A DNA stretch of 64,000 bases from Methylophaga pinxianii (GCF_020447225.1 NZ_JAJAEO010000178.1:1-64000), one strand, 5' to 3'. Shown: positions 10,020 through 18,764, counted from the first letter of the stretch. Program-made: numbers and translations. The notes: a model not told the origin generated them from the letters alone.

Positions 10020-10420
10020 TGGCAAGAGAATTTAGTCGCACAAATCGAATCAGCGAGGTCATGATGCGTGAATTGGCTTTGCTGATTCAGCATGATCTGG
10101 CTGATCCGCGTGTCAGTATGGTAACGGTGTCACATGTTGATGTGACATCTGATCTGAAGTATGCGCGTATTTATGTCACTCGGCTTAGTGGTTTTGACTC
10201 CGCAGAAGCGGCCAAAGAATGTCTGGCAGGGTTAAACAACGCGGCAGGTTTTCTTCGCCGTGCGCTGGCGAAACGTGTGAAGCTGCGGATCATGCCTGAA
10301 TTACAATTCCGCTATGACACCACACTGGAACATGGCTTTTATATGGATGAGTTAATATCTAAAGCCAACGCCGATATCAAAGACGATCAGGATCCCGATC
10401 CAGAAACTGATAAAGATTGA
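10019..10420 (+). CDS. rbfA: 30S ribosome-binding factor RbfA
   Basis: RbfA is a cold-shock-type KH-fold protein that binds the 30S subunit during maturation of the 16S rRNA 5' end. The 133-residue product contains the family core: ADPRVSMVTVSHVDVTSDLK, then the hydrophobic helix and LRIMPELQFRYDTTLEHG (about 97-115), with an acidic C-terminal tail. It is translationally coupled to infB through a one-base overlap, and truB follows 9 bases later. Confidence 0.96.
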   Translation: MAREFSRTNRISEVMMRELALLIQHDLADPRVSMVTVSHVDVTSDLKYARIYVTRLSGFDSAEAAKECLAGLNNAAGFLRRALAKRVKLRIMPELQFRYDTTLEHGFYMDELISKANADIKDDQDPDPETDKD

Positions 10421-10429
10421 GTTTCGCCA

Positions 10430-11359
10430 ATGGCAAAACGCAATAAAAAAGGTCGTGATATTACCGGTATCGTGATTGTCGATAAACCGACCGGGATGAG
10501 TTCAAATCATGTCCTGCAGCGTGTAAAGCGTCTATACAATGCGAATAAGGCGGGTCACACTGGCAGTCTTGATCCACTGGCAACCGGGGTTTTACCCATT
10601 TGTCTGGGCGAAGCCACGAAACTTTCCACTTATTTACTGGATGCTGACAAACAATATCAAGTTCGTTGTCAGTTGGGCATTCTGACCGATAGTGGCGATA
10701 GTGACGGCGCAGTCATCGCTCAGCAAGACATTCCGGAGTTTACAGCTGAACAACTGCAAAATATTTTGCTGAACTTTACCGGTGAACAGCAACAGATCCC
10801 TCCCATGTTTTCTGCTTTGAAACATCAGGGACAGCCACTTTATAAGTTGGCGCGCCAAGGAATTGAAATTGAACGAAAATCCCGCCTTATTACCATCTAT
10901 AGCATTGAGCTATTGGCTTACGATATCGATAGTTTTACGTTGCAGGTTGCCTGTAGCAAAGGTACTTATATTCGGACTTTAGTACAGGATATTGCGGCGG
11001 AGCTGGGTGGTTATGGACATGTCACCATGCTACGGCGGACCAATGCCGCCGGATATACACTGGAGCAAGCGTTTTCACTTGATGATCTGCAACATTCTGT
11101 TGAAGTGAATGGGGTGGAGGCTCTTGATGCCCAACTATTACCAGCACATGAAGCCTTACCTGACTGGCCATTAATCAAACTGGATTCTGTGATGTCGGAT
11201 GATATGCGATACGGTAGAGCGGTCAAAACCGATGTGTTGGGTAAAAGCGCAAAAATTCGTTTATTTGATTATCAGGATCAATTTATTGGTCTTGGCGAAT
11301 TGGCGCTGGATGGCACTGTTTCAGCAAAACGTTTGTTTGTTACCGGCGATGCGGTTTAA
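10430..11359 (+). CDS. truB: tRNA pseudouridine(55) synthase TruB
   Basis: TruB converts U55 in the T loop of tRNAs to pseudouridine. The 309-residue product shows the motif GHTGSLDPLATGVL with the catalytic Asp (about residue 48), the KRLY/KGTYIRTL blocks of the catalytic fold, and a C-terminal PUA-like domain (about 245-309). It continues the rimP-nusA-infB-rbfA operon, as in most Gammaproteobacteria. Confidence 0.97.
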   Translation: MAKRNKKGRDITGIVIVDKPTGMSSNHVLQRVKRLYNANKAGHTGSLDPLATGVLPICLGEATKLSTYLLDADKQYQVRCQLGILTDSGDSDGAVIAQQDIPEFTAEQLQNILLNFTGEQQQIPPMFSALKHQGQPLYKLARQGIEIERKSRLITIYSIELLAYDIDSFTLQVACSKGTYIRTLVQDIAAELGGYGHVTMLRRTNAAGYTLEQAFSLDDLQHSVEVNGVEALDAQLLPAHEALPDWPLIKLDSVMSDDMRYGRAVKTDVLGKSAKIRLFDYQDQFIGLGELALDGTVSAKRLFVTGDAV

Positions 11360-11364
11360 CTCGC

Positions 11365-11393
11365 TTGTGAATAGCGGATAAAACCGGTAAAAT
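11365..11393 (+). promoter_or_regulatory. promoter upstream of rpsO
   Basis: TTGTGA (11365-11370), a 17-base spacer and TAAAAT (11388-11393) make a plausible sigma-70 promoter 6 bases after the truB stop, giving rpsO a leader of about 90 bases. A separate rpsO promoter is also known in E. coli. Confidence 0.55.
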
Positions 11394-11488
11394 TCGCCAC
11401 TCTTAAAAGGTTGGGTAATCTGGTTTTGTTGGCTGGGTTATTGCAGAATTTAACTCATAGCCAGAGGCTATAAAAAGTTGGAGTTTTT

Positions 11489-11758
11489 ATGTCAATTAGT
11501 GCAGAACAAAAGCAAGAAATCATCAAAAAATACGCTCGCACAGAAGGCGACACCGGATCTGCTGAAGTTCAGGTGGCTTTACTGACTGCGCGTATTACGA
11601 ATCTTTCAGACCATTTTAAAAATAACATTCATGACCACCATTCGCGTCAAGGGTTGTTAAAAATGGTTAGTGGTCGTCGTAAAATGCTCGACTACCTGAA
11701 AAAAACTGACATTACCCGTTACCGTGATTTGATTGCTGACTTAGGTCTGCGTCGCTAA
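11489..11758 (+). CDS. rpsO: 30S ribosomal protein S15
   Basis: S15 is a primary 16S rRNA binding protein of the small subunit platform. The 89-residue product has the normal length and the signature [33 protein letters not shown], followed by [13 protein letters not shown] at the C-terminus. The ATG at 11489 follows GGAG. In E. coli S15 represses its own translation through a leader pseudoknot; the 90-base leader here could do the same, which I cannot test by eye. It precedes pnp, the conserved order. Confidence 0.98.
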   Translation: MSISAEQKQEIIKKYARTEGDTGSAEVQVALLTARITNLSDHFKNNIHDHHSRQGLLKMVSGRRKMLDYLKKTDITRYRDLIADLGLRR

Positions 11759-11834
11759 ATTACCATACGTGGTCTGTAAAACATCTCATCGAGCCTACGC
11801 CAATAGCATTGGCAGAAGGTTGATGCGTTGACTG

Positions 11835-11872
11835 ATATGCCCCTGAAATCCCCTGCGATTTCAGGGGCATAT
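11835..11872 (+). promoter_or_regulatory. long perfect hairpin between rpsO and pnp
   Basis: The arms 11835-11850 (ATATGCCCCTGAAATC) and 11857-11872 are perfect reverse complements of 16 bases with a 6-base loop. No T run follows, so a simple terminator is unlikely. In E. coli an RNase III-cleaved stem in the pnp leader is the basis of PNPase autocontrol; this hairpin, 77 bases before the pnp start, is well placed for that role. Confidence 0.65.
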
Positions 11873-11949
11873 TCATTTATACGTTTATCGTTTTTTAAAT
11901 CAGTCATGAAAAGGTTTGTGACTGGTGTAGTCAAGAGAAGGAAATACTA

Positions 11950-14043
11950 GTGAATTCAGTAAAAAAGACAGTTCAGTTCGGTGAGCATATCCTCAGCCTG
12001 GAAACCGGAAAAATTGCACGTCAGGCCGGTGGTTCCATTATTGCCAGTCTGGGTGAAACATCAGTTCTGGTAACTGTAGTGGGCAAGAAAAATGTTAATC
12101 CAGGACAGGATTTCTTTCCATTAACCGTCAATTATCAAGAACGTACCTATGCGGCAGGTAAAATTCCGGGTGGTTTTTTCAAGCGAGAAGGTCGTCCCTC
12201 AGAGAAAGAAACCCTGACCTCACGACTGATCGATCGTCCGCTGCGTCCATTGTTTCCTAAAGGTTTTATCAACGAAGTTCAGGTCATTGCCACGGTTATG
12301 GCATTGGATCCTGAAATCGATCCGGATATTCCGGCGATGATTGGTGCTTCTGCTGCTTTGGCTGTCTCTGGTATTCCATTTAATGGTCCCTTAGGCGCGG
12401 CTCGGGTAGGTTATGTTGATGGTAACTACCTTTTGAATCCATCAAAGAAACAATTGGCCAACAGCTCATTGGATTTGGTCGTAGCCGGTACCGTCAGTGC
12501 GGTATTGATGGTCGAATCAGAGGCCTCCGAATTACCTGAAGAAGTGATGCTAGGTTCTGTCATGTATGGTCATCAGCAAATGCAGACAGCCATAAAATTG
12601 ATTGAAGAACTGAAAGCTGAAGCAGGTAAACCAGCCTGGGAATGGACTGCTCCTGAAAAAGATGATCGTTTGTACAATGCTGTCAAAGAGCAAGCATTTG
12701 AAGGTATCAAGAACGCCTATGCGATTAGCGACAAAATGCAGCGCCAGGATCAATTGGCTGAAATTCGTCTAGCCGCTGTTGAAGCCTTAGTCAGTGAAGA
12801 TGGCGAATGGTCTGAAGATGAAGTCAAAGGTTTATTTGGCAAATTGGAAAAAGAACTGGTTCGTGGCCGTATTATTGCCGGTGAGCCACGTATCGATGGC
12901 CGTGATACCAAAACTGTCCGTCCCGTGTTTGTTGAAACCACTGTATTGCCACGCGTTCATGGTTCTGCCTTGTTTACCCGTGGTGAAACGCAGGCAATCG
13001 TTGTTGCAACCTTGGGCGCTGAGCGTGATGCACAGATGATTGATGCGGTAGAAGGTGAGTACCGTGATCGTTTTATGCTGCATTACAATTTTCCGCCATT
13101 CTGTGTCGGTGAAACCGGTTTTGTTGGTTCGCCGAAGCGCCGTGAAATTGGTCATGGCAAGTTAGCCAAACGTGGTATTCAGGCTGTTATGCCAAGTGCT
13201 GAAGAATTCCCGTATGTGGTTCGTGTGGTATCAGAAATCACTGAATCCAATGGGTCGAGCTCCATGGCTTCTGTATGTGGTACGTCATTGGCATTAATGG
13301 ATGCCGGTGTACCAATTAAAGCACCTGTTGCCGGTATTGCGATGGGGCTGATTAAAGAACCGGATGCCTATGCGGTATTGACTGATATTTTAGGTGACGA
13401 AGATCACCTGGGCGATATGGACTTTAAAGTAGCGGGTACCGAAAAAGGTGTGACCGCATTGCAGATGGATATCAAGATTGAAGGCATCAACGAAGAAATC
13501 ATGCGTACTGCACTGGCGCAAGCCCGTGATGGTCGTCTGCATATTCTGGAAAAAATGAATGCTGTGATTTCGACTCATCGTCAGGAAATGTCCGAATTTG
13601 CCCCACGCATTATCACTGTGAAAATTCATGCTGATAAGATCCGTGATGTAATCGGTAAAGGTGGTGCCACCATTCGTGCAATTACCGAAGAAACCGGTGC
13701 AACCATTGATATTCAGGATGATGGCACCGTGATGATTTTCTCGTCGGATTATAATGCGGGTCAGGATGCCCTGCACCGTATAGAGCAAATCACCGCTGAA
13801 GTCGAAGTTGGCAAAGTTTATCAGGGCCGTGTTGCCAAACTGATGGATTTCGGCGCATTTGTTACTATCCTGCCGGGTAAAGATGGTCTGGTGCATATTT
13901 CACAAATTTCAGATGAGCGCGTGGAAAATGTCAGCGATAAATTATCTGAAGGCGATATGATTGAAGTGAAAGTTCTGGAGGTTGATCGTCAGGGCCGTAT
14001 TCGTTTGAGTATGAAAGCTGTTCATGAAACGGCTGCCGAATAA
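11950..14043 (+). CDS. pnp: polyribonucleotide nucleotidyltransferase (PNPase)
   Basis: PNPase degrades RNA 3' to 5' by phosphorolysis and is part of the degradosome in relatives. The 697-residue product has two RNase PH-like domains (about 10-140 and 325-465) with [12 protein letters not shown] and the catalytic SSSMASVCG / MGLIKE region, an all-helical linker, a KH domain with [17 protein letters not shown] (about 560-580) and a C-terminal S1 domain (about 620-690). The start is a GTG behind AAGGA. It follows rpsO and ends in a strong terminator. Confidence 0.98.
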   Translation: MNSVKKTVQFGEHILSLETGKIARQAGGSIIASLGETSVLVTVVGKKNVNPGQDFFPLTVNYQERTYAAGKIPGGFFKREGRPSEKETLTSRLIDRPLRPLFPKGFINEVQVIATVMALDPEIDPDIPAMIGASAALAVSGIPFNGPLGAARVGYVDGNYLLNPSKKQLANSSLDLVVAGTVSAVLMVESEASELPEEVMLGSVMYGHQQMQTAIKLIEELKAEAGKPAWEWTAPEKDDRLYNAVKEQAFEGIKNAYAISDKMQRQDQLAEIRLAAVEALVSEDGEWSEDEVKGLFGKLEKELVRGRIIAGEPRIDGRDTKTVRPVFVETTVLPRVHGSALFTRGETQAIVVATLGAERDAQMIDAVEGEYRDRFMLHYNFPPFCVGETGFVGSPKRREIGHGKLAKRGIQAVMPSAEEFPYVVRVVSEITESNGSSSMASVCGTSLALMDAGVPIKAPVAGIAMGLIKEPDAYAVLTDILGDEDHLGDMDFKVAGTEKGVTALQMDIKIEGINEEIMRTALAQARDGRLHILEKMNAVISTHRQEMSEFAPRIITVKIHADKIRDVIGKGGATIRAITEETGATIDIQDDGTVMIFSSDYNAGQDALHRIEQITAEVEVGKVYQGRVAKLMDFGAFVTILPGKDGLVHISQISDERVENVSDKLSEGDMIEVKVLEVDRQGRIRLSMKAVHETAAE

Positions 14044-14066
14044 AAAGTCGATATAACTACAAGTTT

Positions 14067-14093
14067 AAGCCCCGCAATGCGGGGCTTTTTTTT
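14067..14093 (+). terminator. rho-independent terminator of pnp
   Basis: AAGCCCCGC (14067-14075), loop AAT and GCGGGGCTT (14079-14087) followed by T8. It closes the rpsO-pnp unit. Confidence 0.93.
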
Positions 14094-14217
14094 GCGTATG
14101 ACAAGTAACCATTGCCATAGTGATAGATCGCATTTTTAAGTTTTTATCTGCATTTAATTTCTGATCACTATGCAACTGATTATCAAATAAAAAAATGCGT
14201 TAACGAAGAAGATTTCT

Positions 14218-14249
14218 TTGCAAAGCTTAATGATAACCATTATCATTAA
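14218..14249 (+). promoter_or_regulatory. Fur box over the exbB promoter
   Basis: TTAATGATAA-CCA-TTATCATTAA at 14227-14249 is a perfect palindrome with 10-base arms and closely matches the Fur consensus GATAATGATAATCATTATC. It overlaps a sigma-70 promoter TTGCAA (14218-14223), 17 bases, TATCAT (14241-14246). Iron-loaded Fur bound here would block polymerase, so the ExbB-ExbD-TonB operon should be induced by iron shortage. The 94-14217 side (14094-14217) has no other element I can name. Confidence 0.8.
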
Positions 14250-14272
14250 TGTGGATAGATTAAGGAGCTTTC

Positions 14273-14329
14273 ATGGTTAACGCATGCATTTGGATAATGT
14301 CAATTCGGGCATGGCCTACTTATGAATGA
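14273..14329 (+). CDS. putative 18-residue leader peptide overlapping exbB
   Basis: A mini-ORF (MVNACIWIMSIRAWPTYE) begins at an ATG placed 6 bases after the strong ribosome site AAGGAG (14262-14266 region) and ends at TGA 14327-14329, overlapping the exbB ATG (14322) by 8 bases. The exbB start itself has no ribosome site, and its frame is closed by TAA at 14295-14297 with no other start codon between. The simplest reading is that ribosomes load at the mini-ORF and re-initiate on exbB. The peptide itself has no recognisable family and its product is not proven. Confidence 0.45.
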   Translation: MVNACIWIMSIRAWPTYE

Positions 14330-15014
14330 TGTTGAAGCCTCTACATTTTTAACTCTTTTAGAAGAATTGATTGAGATTGGTGGTCCCGTTGTATGGATAT
14401 TACTGGGATTTTCGATCATTGCCGTCAGTATCGTGTTAATCAAAATATGGCAAATAGTGTTGTTAGCACCAGAATCGGCAAGCAACGCGAAAAAAGCACT
14501 CGCACTATGGAAATTAAATGAACCGGAGAGAGCACTTGCTGTATTGAAAATAACCAAACCCGTGGATGAATTACTGGCCATCAGTATGGAAGGACTCAGA
14601 CAGGCAGAGATTTCTCAAGATTTGCTCAAGGAAGAGCTACAGCGAGTGGCCACATTACGCATCAATCAATTGCGAAGTTATTTACGTCCTCTTGAAGTTA
14701 TCGCTAGTTTAAGTCCTTTACTGGGGTTATTTGGCACGGTGCTGGGGATGATCCTGGCGTTTCAGCAGATGGAACTGGCTGGCAATCAGGTAGACCCTTC
14801 AGTGCTCTCAGGCGGAATATGGCAAGCGTTATTAACTACTGCTGTGGGACTTGGCGTTGCGATACCTGCAGTTTTGGCACATAACTGGTTAGAACGTAAA
14901 ACAGAACGTGTCGCAGCGCTCATCAATGATAGTGTCACCCAGGTTTTTACCCATGCGCCTATGAAGGAAAACACAGTAAATAAATCTGTTGATCACTTTA
15001 AAAATGTTGCTTGA
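14322..15014 (+). CDS. exbB: ExbB-type proton channel subunit (MotA/TolQ/ExbB)
   Basis: ExbB forms the pentameric inner-membrane motor that uses proton motive force to energise TonB. The 230-residue product has three membrane segments: about 20-42 (VVWILLGFSIIAVSIVLIKIW), about 125-150 (ASLSPLLGLFGTVLGMILAF) and about 168-190 (LLTTAVGLGVAIPAVLAHNW), with the family Gly-rich second helix intact. There is no ribosome site at its only possible start, which suggests coupling to the upstream mini-ORF. It overlaps the next gene and belongs to a Fur-regulated four-gene operon. No TonB-dependent receptor gene is in the window. Confidence 0.9.
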   Translation: MNDVEASTFLTLLEELIEIGGPVVWILLGFSIIAVSIVLIKIWQIVLLAPESASNAKKALALWKLNEPERALAVLKITKPVDELLAISMEGLRQAEISQDLLKEELQRVATLRINQLRSYLRPLEVIASLSPLLGLFGTVLGMILAFQQMELAGNQVDPSVLSGGIWQALLTTAVGLGVAIPAVLAHNWLERKTERVAALINDSVTQVFTHAPMKENTVNKSVDHFKNVA

Positions 15015-15021
15015 ACAACCC

Positions 15022-15402
15022 ATGGCAGCAAAACGACGGTACATTAGCCTGACACCATTAATTGATGTGGTGTTTATTCTATTATTGTTTTTTATGTTGT
15101 CTTCGGGATTTACTCAATGGCGACAAATGGATATTACCGCGGCTAGTGAATCCTATAACGCGGATAAAATACAGACTCAACATACGCTGATATTAAATGC
15201 GGCGGATGAGTACGAATTTGAACACAGGCATTATCCTGTTACAAAGCTTATGCCCATAAAACAGAAATTGACCAAGAGCTCTCCGGGAATTTTTGTGGTA
15301 GCCGTTGCTGAAGGAGTTACAACACAGCAACTGATTGATTTTATTGATCAATTAAAAACCATTGGTGTTGTAAACGTCAGTCTGGCCGGACTAGCCTTAT
15401 GA
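15022..15402 (+). CDS. exbD: ExbD-type protein, first copy (Asp conserved)
   Basis: ExbD is the dimeric partner inside the ExbB pentamer. The product has a short basic N-terminus (MAAKRRYISL), one membrane helix TPLIDVVFILLLFFMLSS (about 11-28) carrying the essential proton-path Asp15 (E. coli Asp25), and a periplasmic domain of about 95 residues. A longer version from ATG 15004 would overlap exbB by 11 bases; 15022 was chosen because MxxKRRxISLTPLIDVVF is the usual family N-terminus. No clear ribosome site is seen at either. Its stop overlaps the second exbD by 4 bases. Confidence 0.88.
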   Translation: MAAKRRYISLTPLIDVVFILLLFFMLSSGFTQWRQMDITAASESYNADKIQTQHTLILNAADEYEFEHRHYPVTKLMPIKQKLTKSSPGIFVVAVAEGVTTQQLIDFIDQLKTIGVVNVSLAGLAL

Positions 15403-15830
15403 TAGTGGTCTCTTCGCATACGTCACGAAAAAACCAACTTGATGACAATATGATTCCATTAATCAATATTGTTTTTTTAATGCTGATTTTCTTTATGATT
15501 GCTGGTCAGATAAGCTCCAGTGAGTTACTAAAAATTCAACCACCAACATCAGAACAGCGATTAGCCTTGGAAGAACATGATGCCATTTTGCTGGTGTCTG
15601 AAGATGGAAAGCTGGCATTTAATAATCAATGGATAAAATCCGATACCTTGACCGAGAGCTTGCAGCAGTCAATAACCGAGAGTAAAGACGTCCAGGCTTT
15701 CAAACTTTTGGTAAAAACGGATGCTATCTTACCCGCTAACGAGCTAATGGATTTACTCCAACAAGTCCGTGCTGCCGGTATATTGAAGGTTTCACTGGCA
15801 ACTCAAACCAAAACCAAACGCCATGATTAA
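15399..15830 (+). CDS. ExbD-type protein, second copy (Asp replaced by Asn)
   Basis: A 143-residue ExbD/TolR family protein with an N-terminal cytoplasmic tail, one membrane helix MIPLINIVFLMLIFFMIAG (about 18-36) and a periplasmic domain. The residue aligned to the essential membrane Asp is Asn23 (AAT codon). Family knowledge says this Asp is needed for ExbD function, so this copy is probably unable to carry protons by itself and may pair with the first ExbD as an asymmetric dimer. Tandem exbD genes occur in some TonB systems, for example Xanthomonas. It starts at ATGA overlapping the first exbD and overlaps tonB by 8 bases. Confidence 0.85.
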   Translation: MIVVSSHTSRKNQLDDNMIPLINIVFLMLIFFMIAGQISSSELLKIQPPTSEQRLALEEHDAILLVSEDGKLAFNNQWIKSDTLTESLQQSITESKDVQAFKLLVKTDAILPANELMDLLQQVRAAGILKVSLATQTKTKRHD

Positions 15831-16644
15831 ATTTCGTTATTGGTTTTTAGCTATTTTAAGCGCCATGTCTATCCATGTGTTTGCCTTTGGTATGTATACT
15901 TTAAAACACCCACATCAACTAAAGCCGGTTCCTGCAGTTGATGAAGCCGGTATCGAAATTGATATCAGTATGTTGGATGCTACTACGCTAGAGAAACAAC
16001 AAGCTTCTTCAGCCGCAGAGCCTTTGGCCAAGATGGATGATGAATCCACAGTTACAGCGGTGCGTCATCCCAATAATGATCCCATTGATGTTGACTCCAC
16101 AACCACACCCAGTGAAATGGTCACACCATTACAGCAAACAAAAATAAAAAAGGCTGTGCATAATGCTCCCGTTGTTGATGCACTGGAACCGGAGACCCGC
16201 TCTTCAGAGGACCTTGCGGCCACTGCAGAACCGGCGGCAAAAGATGCAACAAATGCTGTAGCGCAGTTGGAAAACACACAGATAGCCGAGCAGGGGGAAG
16301 CGACAGAGAACGCTTCCTCCTCCAGTCAAGCCGCGGCGGCTCTGCAACAGACAGCACAACAAAACTATTTCAATTTACTGGCCAGAACACTGGCTGAAAA
16401 GAAACGTTATCCGGGTATCTCCAGACGGCGGGGTGAACAAGGAACAGTACAGTTATTTTTTATTATTACCCGTGAAGGCAAAATCAGCGAGTCACGCATA
16501 GAAATCAGTTCGGGCTACCAGCGGTTGGATCAGGCGGTCATGGAAATGCTGGAAAACGCTCAACCATTACCTGCTTTTCCTGAGGAAATGTCGCAGCAAA
16601 AACTGGAAGTGAAAGTACCCATTGCCTTTGAATTAAGCAGTTGA
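15823..16644 (+). CDS. tonB: TonB family energy transducer
   Basis: TonB spans the periplasm and passes energy from ExbB/ExbD to outer-membrane receptors. The 273-residue product has an N-terminal membrane anchor (about 6-27, YWFLAILSAMSIHVFAFGMY, containing the Ser/His face typical of TonB), a long acidic Ala/Glu/Thr-rich linker (about 40-180; low in Pro compared with E. coli TonB) and a C-terminal domain (about 185-272) with RYPGISRRRGEQGTVQLFF and LDQAVMEMLENAQPLPAFP. It is the last gene of the Fur-controlled operon. Confidence 0.9.
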   Translation: MIKFRYWFLAILSAMSIHVFAFGMYTLKHPHQLKPVPAVDEAGIEIDISMLDATTLEKQQASSAAEPLAKMDDESTVTAVRHPNNDPIDVDSTTTPSEMVTPLQQTKIKKAVHNAPVVDALEPETRSSEDLAATAEPAAKDATNAVAQLENTQIAEQGEATENASSSSQAAAALQQTAQQNYFNLLARTLAEKKRYPGISRRRGEQGTVQLFFIITREGKISESRIEISSGYQRLDQAVMEMLENAQPLPAFPEEMSQQKLEVKVPIAFELSS

Positions 16645-16704
16645 CAATCTTCAAAGTCGAACACCATGATAGGGGCTTTTTCTGAGCTCTCGGGAGTACA
16701 GCAG

Positions 16705-17472
16705 ATGAACAATCTGGACTGGCATCAAATCCATGCCGCCGTATGGCGGGCGCATAGCCAAAAACTCAAAGCAATCAGCCGACTGGATCCGGTCCGGCTG
16801 GATCAACTGATTGGTATTGATACTCAAAAGCAGCAGCTGGTTGAAAATACCCGTCGATTTGTGGCGGGCGAAACCAGTAATCATGCGTTGTTATGGGGCG
16901 CAAGGGGAACCGGGAAATCGTCACTAATTAAAGCCGTATTAAATGAGTTTGCAGATCAGGGATTACGTATTTTACAGATTGATAAGGCTGAACTGGGTTG
17001 GTTACCGGAAATTCTGGATGATCTGGAAGATAGACCATTTCGGTTTGTAATTTTTTGTGATGATTTATCGTTTGAGCCGGGGGATGATGGTTTTAAACCG
17101 CTTAAAAGTCTGCTTGAAGGCGGTCTGGAATTACCGCCGGAGCATGTGCGGATTTACGCCACATCCAACCGACGACATTTGATGCCGGAGCAGCAATCAG
17201 AAAATCAGGCAAGCCGGGTAGTTGATGGGGAAGTACACTACACCGACAGTCTGGAAGATAAATTGTCACTATCTGATCGTTTTGGTCTGTGGCTGTCGTT
17301 TTACCCACCCAGCTGGGATACCTATCTGAATATGGTCGATACTTTGTTTGTGAATGTCGCCGTTGATCGGGATTTTTTACATGAACAAGCCAAACAATTT
17401 GCCATGCGTCGAGCCAGTCATAGTGGCCGTACCGCTGAACAATTTTATCGGCAGTTTTTGAACAGCCCCTAA
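16705..17472 (+). CDS. DUF815 family AAA+ ATPase
   Basis: A 255-residue ATP-binding protein of the DUF815 family, cytoplasmic, function not established. Walker A is GARGTGKSSL (about 72-81) and Walker B FVIFCDDLSFE (about 114-124); the later SDRFGLWLSFYPPSWDTYL region and the C-terminal helical lid with ARRASHSGRTAEQF-like residues are typical. An ATG at 16666 in frame exists, but the ATG at 16705 has GGGAG 7 bases upstream and gives the usual N-terminus. The gene is convergent with the sensor kinase and their stop codons overlap (CTAA at 17469-17472). Confidence 0.85.
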   Translation: MNNLDWHQIHAAVWRAHSQKLKAISRLDPVRLDQLIGIDTQKQQLVENTRRFVAGETSNHALLWGARGTGKSSLIKAVLNEFADQGLRILQIDKAELGWLPEILDDLEDRPFRFVIFCDDLSFEPGDDGFKPLKSLLEGGLELPPEHVRIYATSNRRHLMPEQQSENQASRVVDGEVHYTDSLEDKLSLSDRFGLWLSFYPPSWDTYLNMVDTLFVNVAVDRDFLHEQAKQFAMRRASHSGRTAEQFYRQFLNSP

Positions 17473-18764
17473 TCTGATTGTTCAGGCTGGAGGTCAATAA
17501 TCACATCATGACCATTATCGTTGGCAATATTCTGATAAGACCACCCGAGTTTATCAGTCAGTTGCGCGGTCAGTTGTAGGCCGAGACCAAAGCCAAGCTC
17601 GGTAGGTGAAACATCCATATCATTGCTGTACTGTCGATTTATAATACTGATACGGGAGCCCTGCTGGTTAATAATGACCTGACCTTCCCACGTATGTTGG
17701 AAGGCATTACGAATCAGGTTGCCTAGAACGATTTTTGCTGCCACAACACTTATCGCGCAGGTGTACGGATGAGTTTGCATAACCAGCTCAACCGTTTTAT
17801 CACGCAGCAAATAACGTAATTCTTCAGTAATCTCAAATAGTAACTGCGCTATATCAACGTTTGATTCAGGCAGTTTTTCGTTATCCTCACGACTTAACCA
17901 TAGTAGCGTTTCAGTCAGGTGTTGCATGGTAAGACTGGCACGATCAATTCTATCGGCAATGTCCTGTTGCATTGGATTCAAAGTCGAAGCAGTCTGCTGT
18001 AAGACTTTATATTGCAATTCAATATTGTTACGAATGACACTGATAGGTGTCCTGAGTTCATGACTGGTATAACGCAGGAAACGGTGTTCACGATCCAGAC
18101 TGCGTTGCACAGATGACAGACTGTTCTGGATAAGTTTTGCCATCTCATTCAGTTCCGGGTACATAAAATCCGGTGCTGGCTGAGAGAGATTTTCGGGAGT
18201 CAGGGATTGCGTCCAACTATGTAAACGACCAACTGGAGCTGAGATACTGCGCATTAACCCCCAGGTTATCAGCATTAACGAGACGGCGATTAACGCACTG
18301 ACACCTAATAGTAGACGCATGCTGTCGGCCATATTACGGCTCATCAAGCTGGAAACATTTTCTCGAGACAGAACCCGGCTGATGTAGACCGACTGATCTG
18401 CCAAATCTACTTTAAGCGCAAAATATACTTTATCGGGTCGTTCTAACCAATGTGAATCATCTTGTTTTACCAGTGTGCCGCTTTGTAATGGCGGTCCATT
18501 AAAAACCTGACGAATCTCCAAGGGTTGTGCGTCCCATTGTCTGGAAAGCTGACTGCCACGGAAATTGACCAGCTCATCCTCTGCCAATGGTTGGTTGCTG
18601 GCCAGATAGGTCAACGCTGCATTTTCCATTCCGCCCGTAACAATATTATCCATACCCCGAAAAAACAGATGGGCACTGAGCAGGGAATAGCCCAGTACAA
18701 TGGTACCGCCGAATGCTAAAAAGCTAACAGTAATAAGGCGTTTAAGCGTTATATTAACTTTCAT
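17469..18764 (-). CDS. sensor histidine kinase of the efflux operon
   Basis: A 431-residue membrane kinase expected to phosphorylate the adjacent OmpR-type regulator. It has a membrane helix near 8-30, a periplasmic domain of about 120 residues, a second membrane helix near 150-172 (LLLGVSALIAVSLMLITWGL), a HAMP-like segment, and the dimerisation box YTSHELRTPISVIRN (His235). The N box NLIRNAFQHT and G2 box LGFGLGLQL are present, but the G1 box (D-x-G-x-G) is missing: after SIINRQ the sequence runs straight to the G2 box. The start overlaps the regulator by 11 bases. The signal is unknown. Confidence 0.88.
   Translation of the reverse strand: MKVNITLKRLITVSFLAFGGTIVLGYSLLSAHLFFRGMDNIVTGGMENAALTYLASNQPLAEDELVNFRGSQLSRQWDAQPLEIRQVFNGPPLQSGTLVKQDDSHWLERPDKVYFALKVDLADQSVYISRVLSRENVSSLMSRNMADSMRLLLGVSALIAVSLMLITWGLMRSISAPVGRLHSWTQSLTPENLSQPAPDFMYPELNEMAKLIQNSLSSVQRSLDREHRFLRYTSHELRTPISVIRNNIELQYKVLQQTASTLNPMQQDIADRIDRASLTMQHLTETLLWLSREDNEKLPESNVDIAQLLFEITEELRYLLRDKTVELVMQTHPYTCAISVVAAKIVLGNLIRNAFQHTWEGQVIINQQGSRISIINRQYSNDMDVSPTELGFGLGLQLTAQLTDKLGWSYQNIANDNGHDVIIDLQPEQSD

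Noticed and set aside
11835..11872. Simple intrinsic terminator after rpsO
   Set aside because: The stem is long and perfect, but no T run follows; a processing site fits better, although termination cannot be excluded.
13390..13896. 168-residue ORF on the minus strand inside pnp
   Set aside because: It lies wholly antisense to a certain gene, has no ribosome site and shows the His/Asn/Thr-rich composition expected from the reverse of pnp codons.
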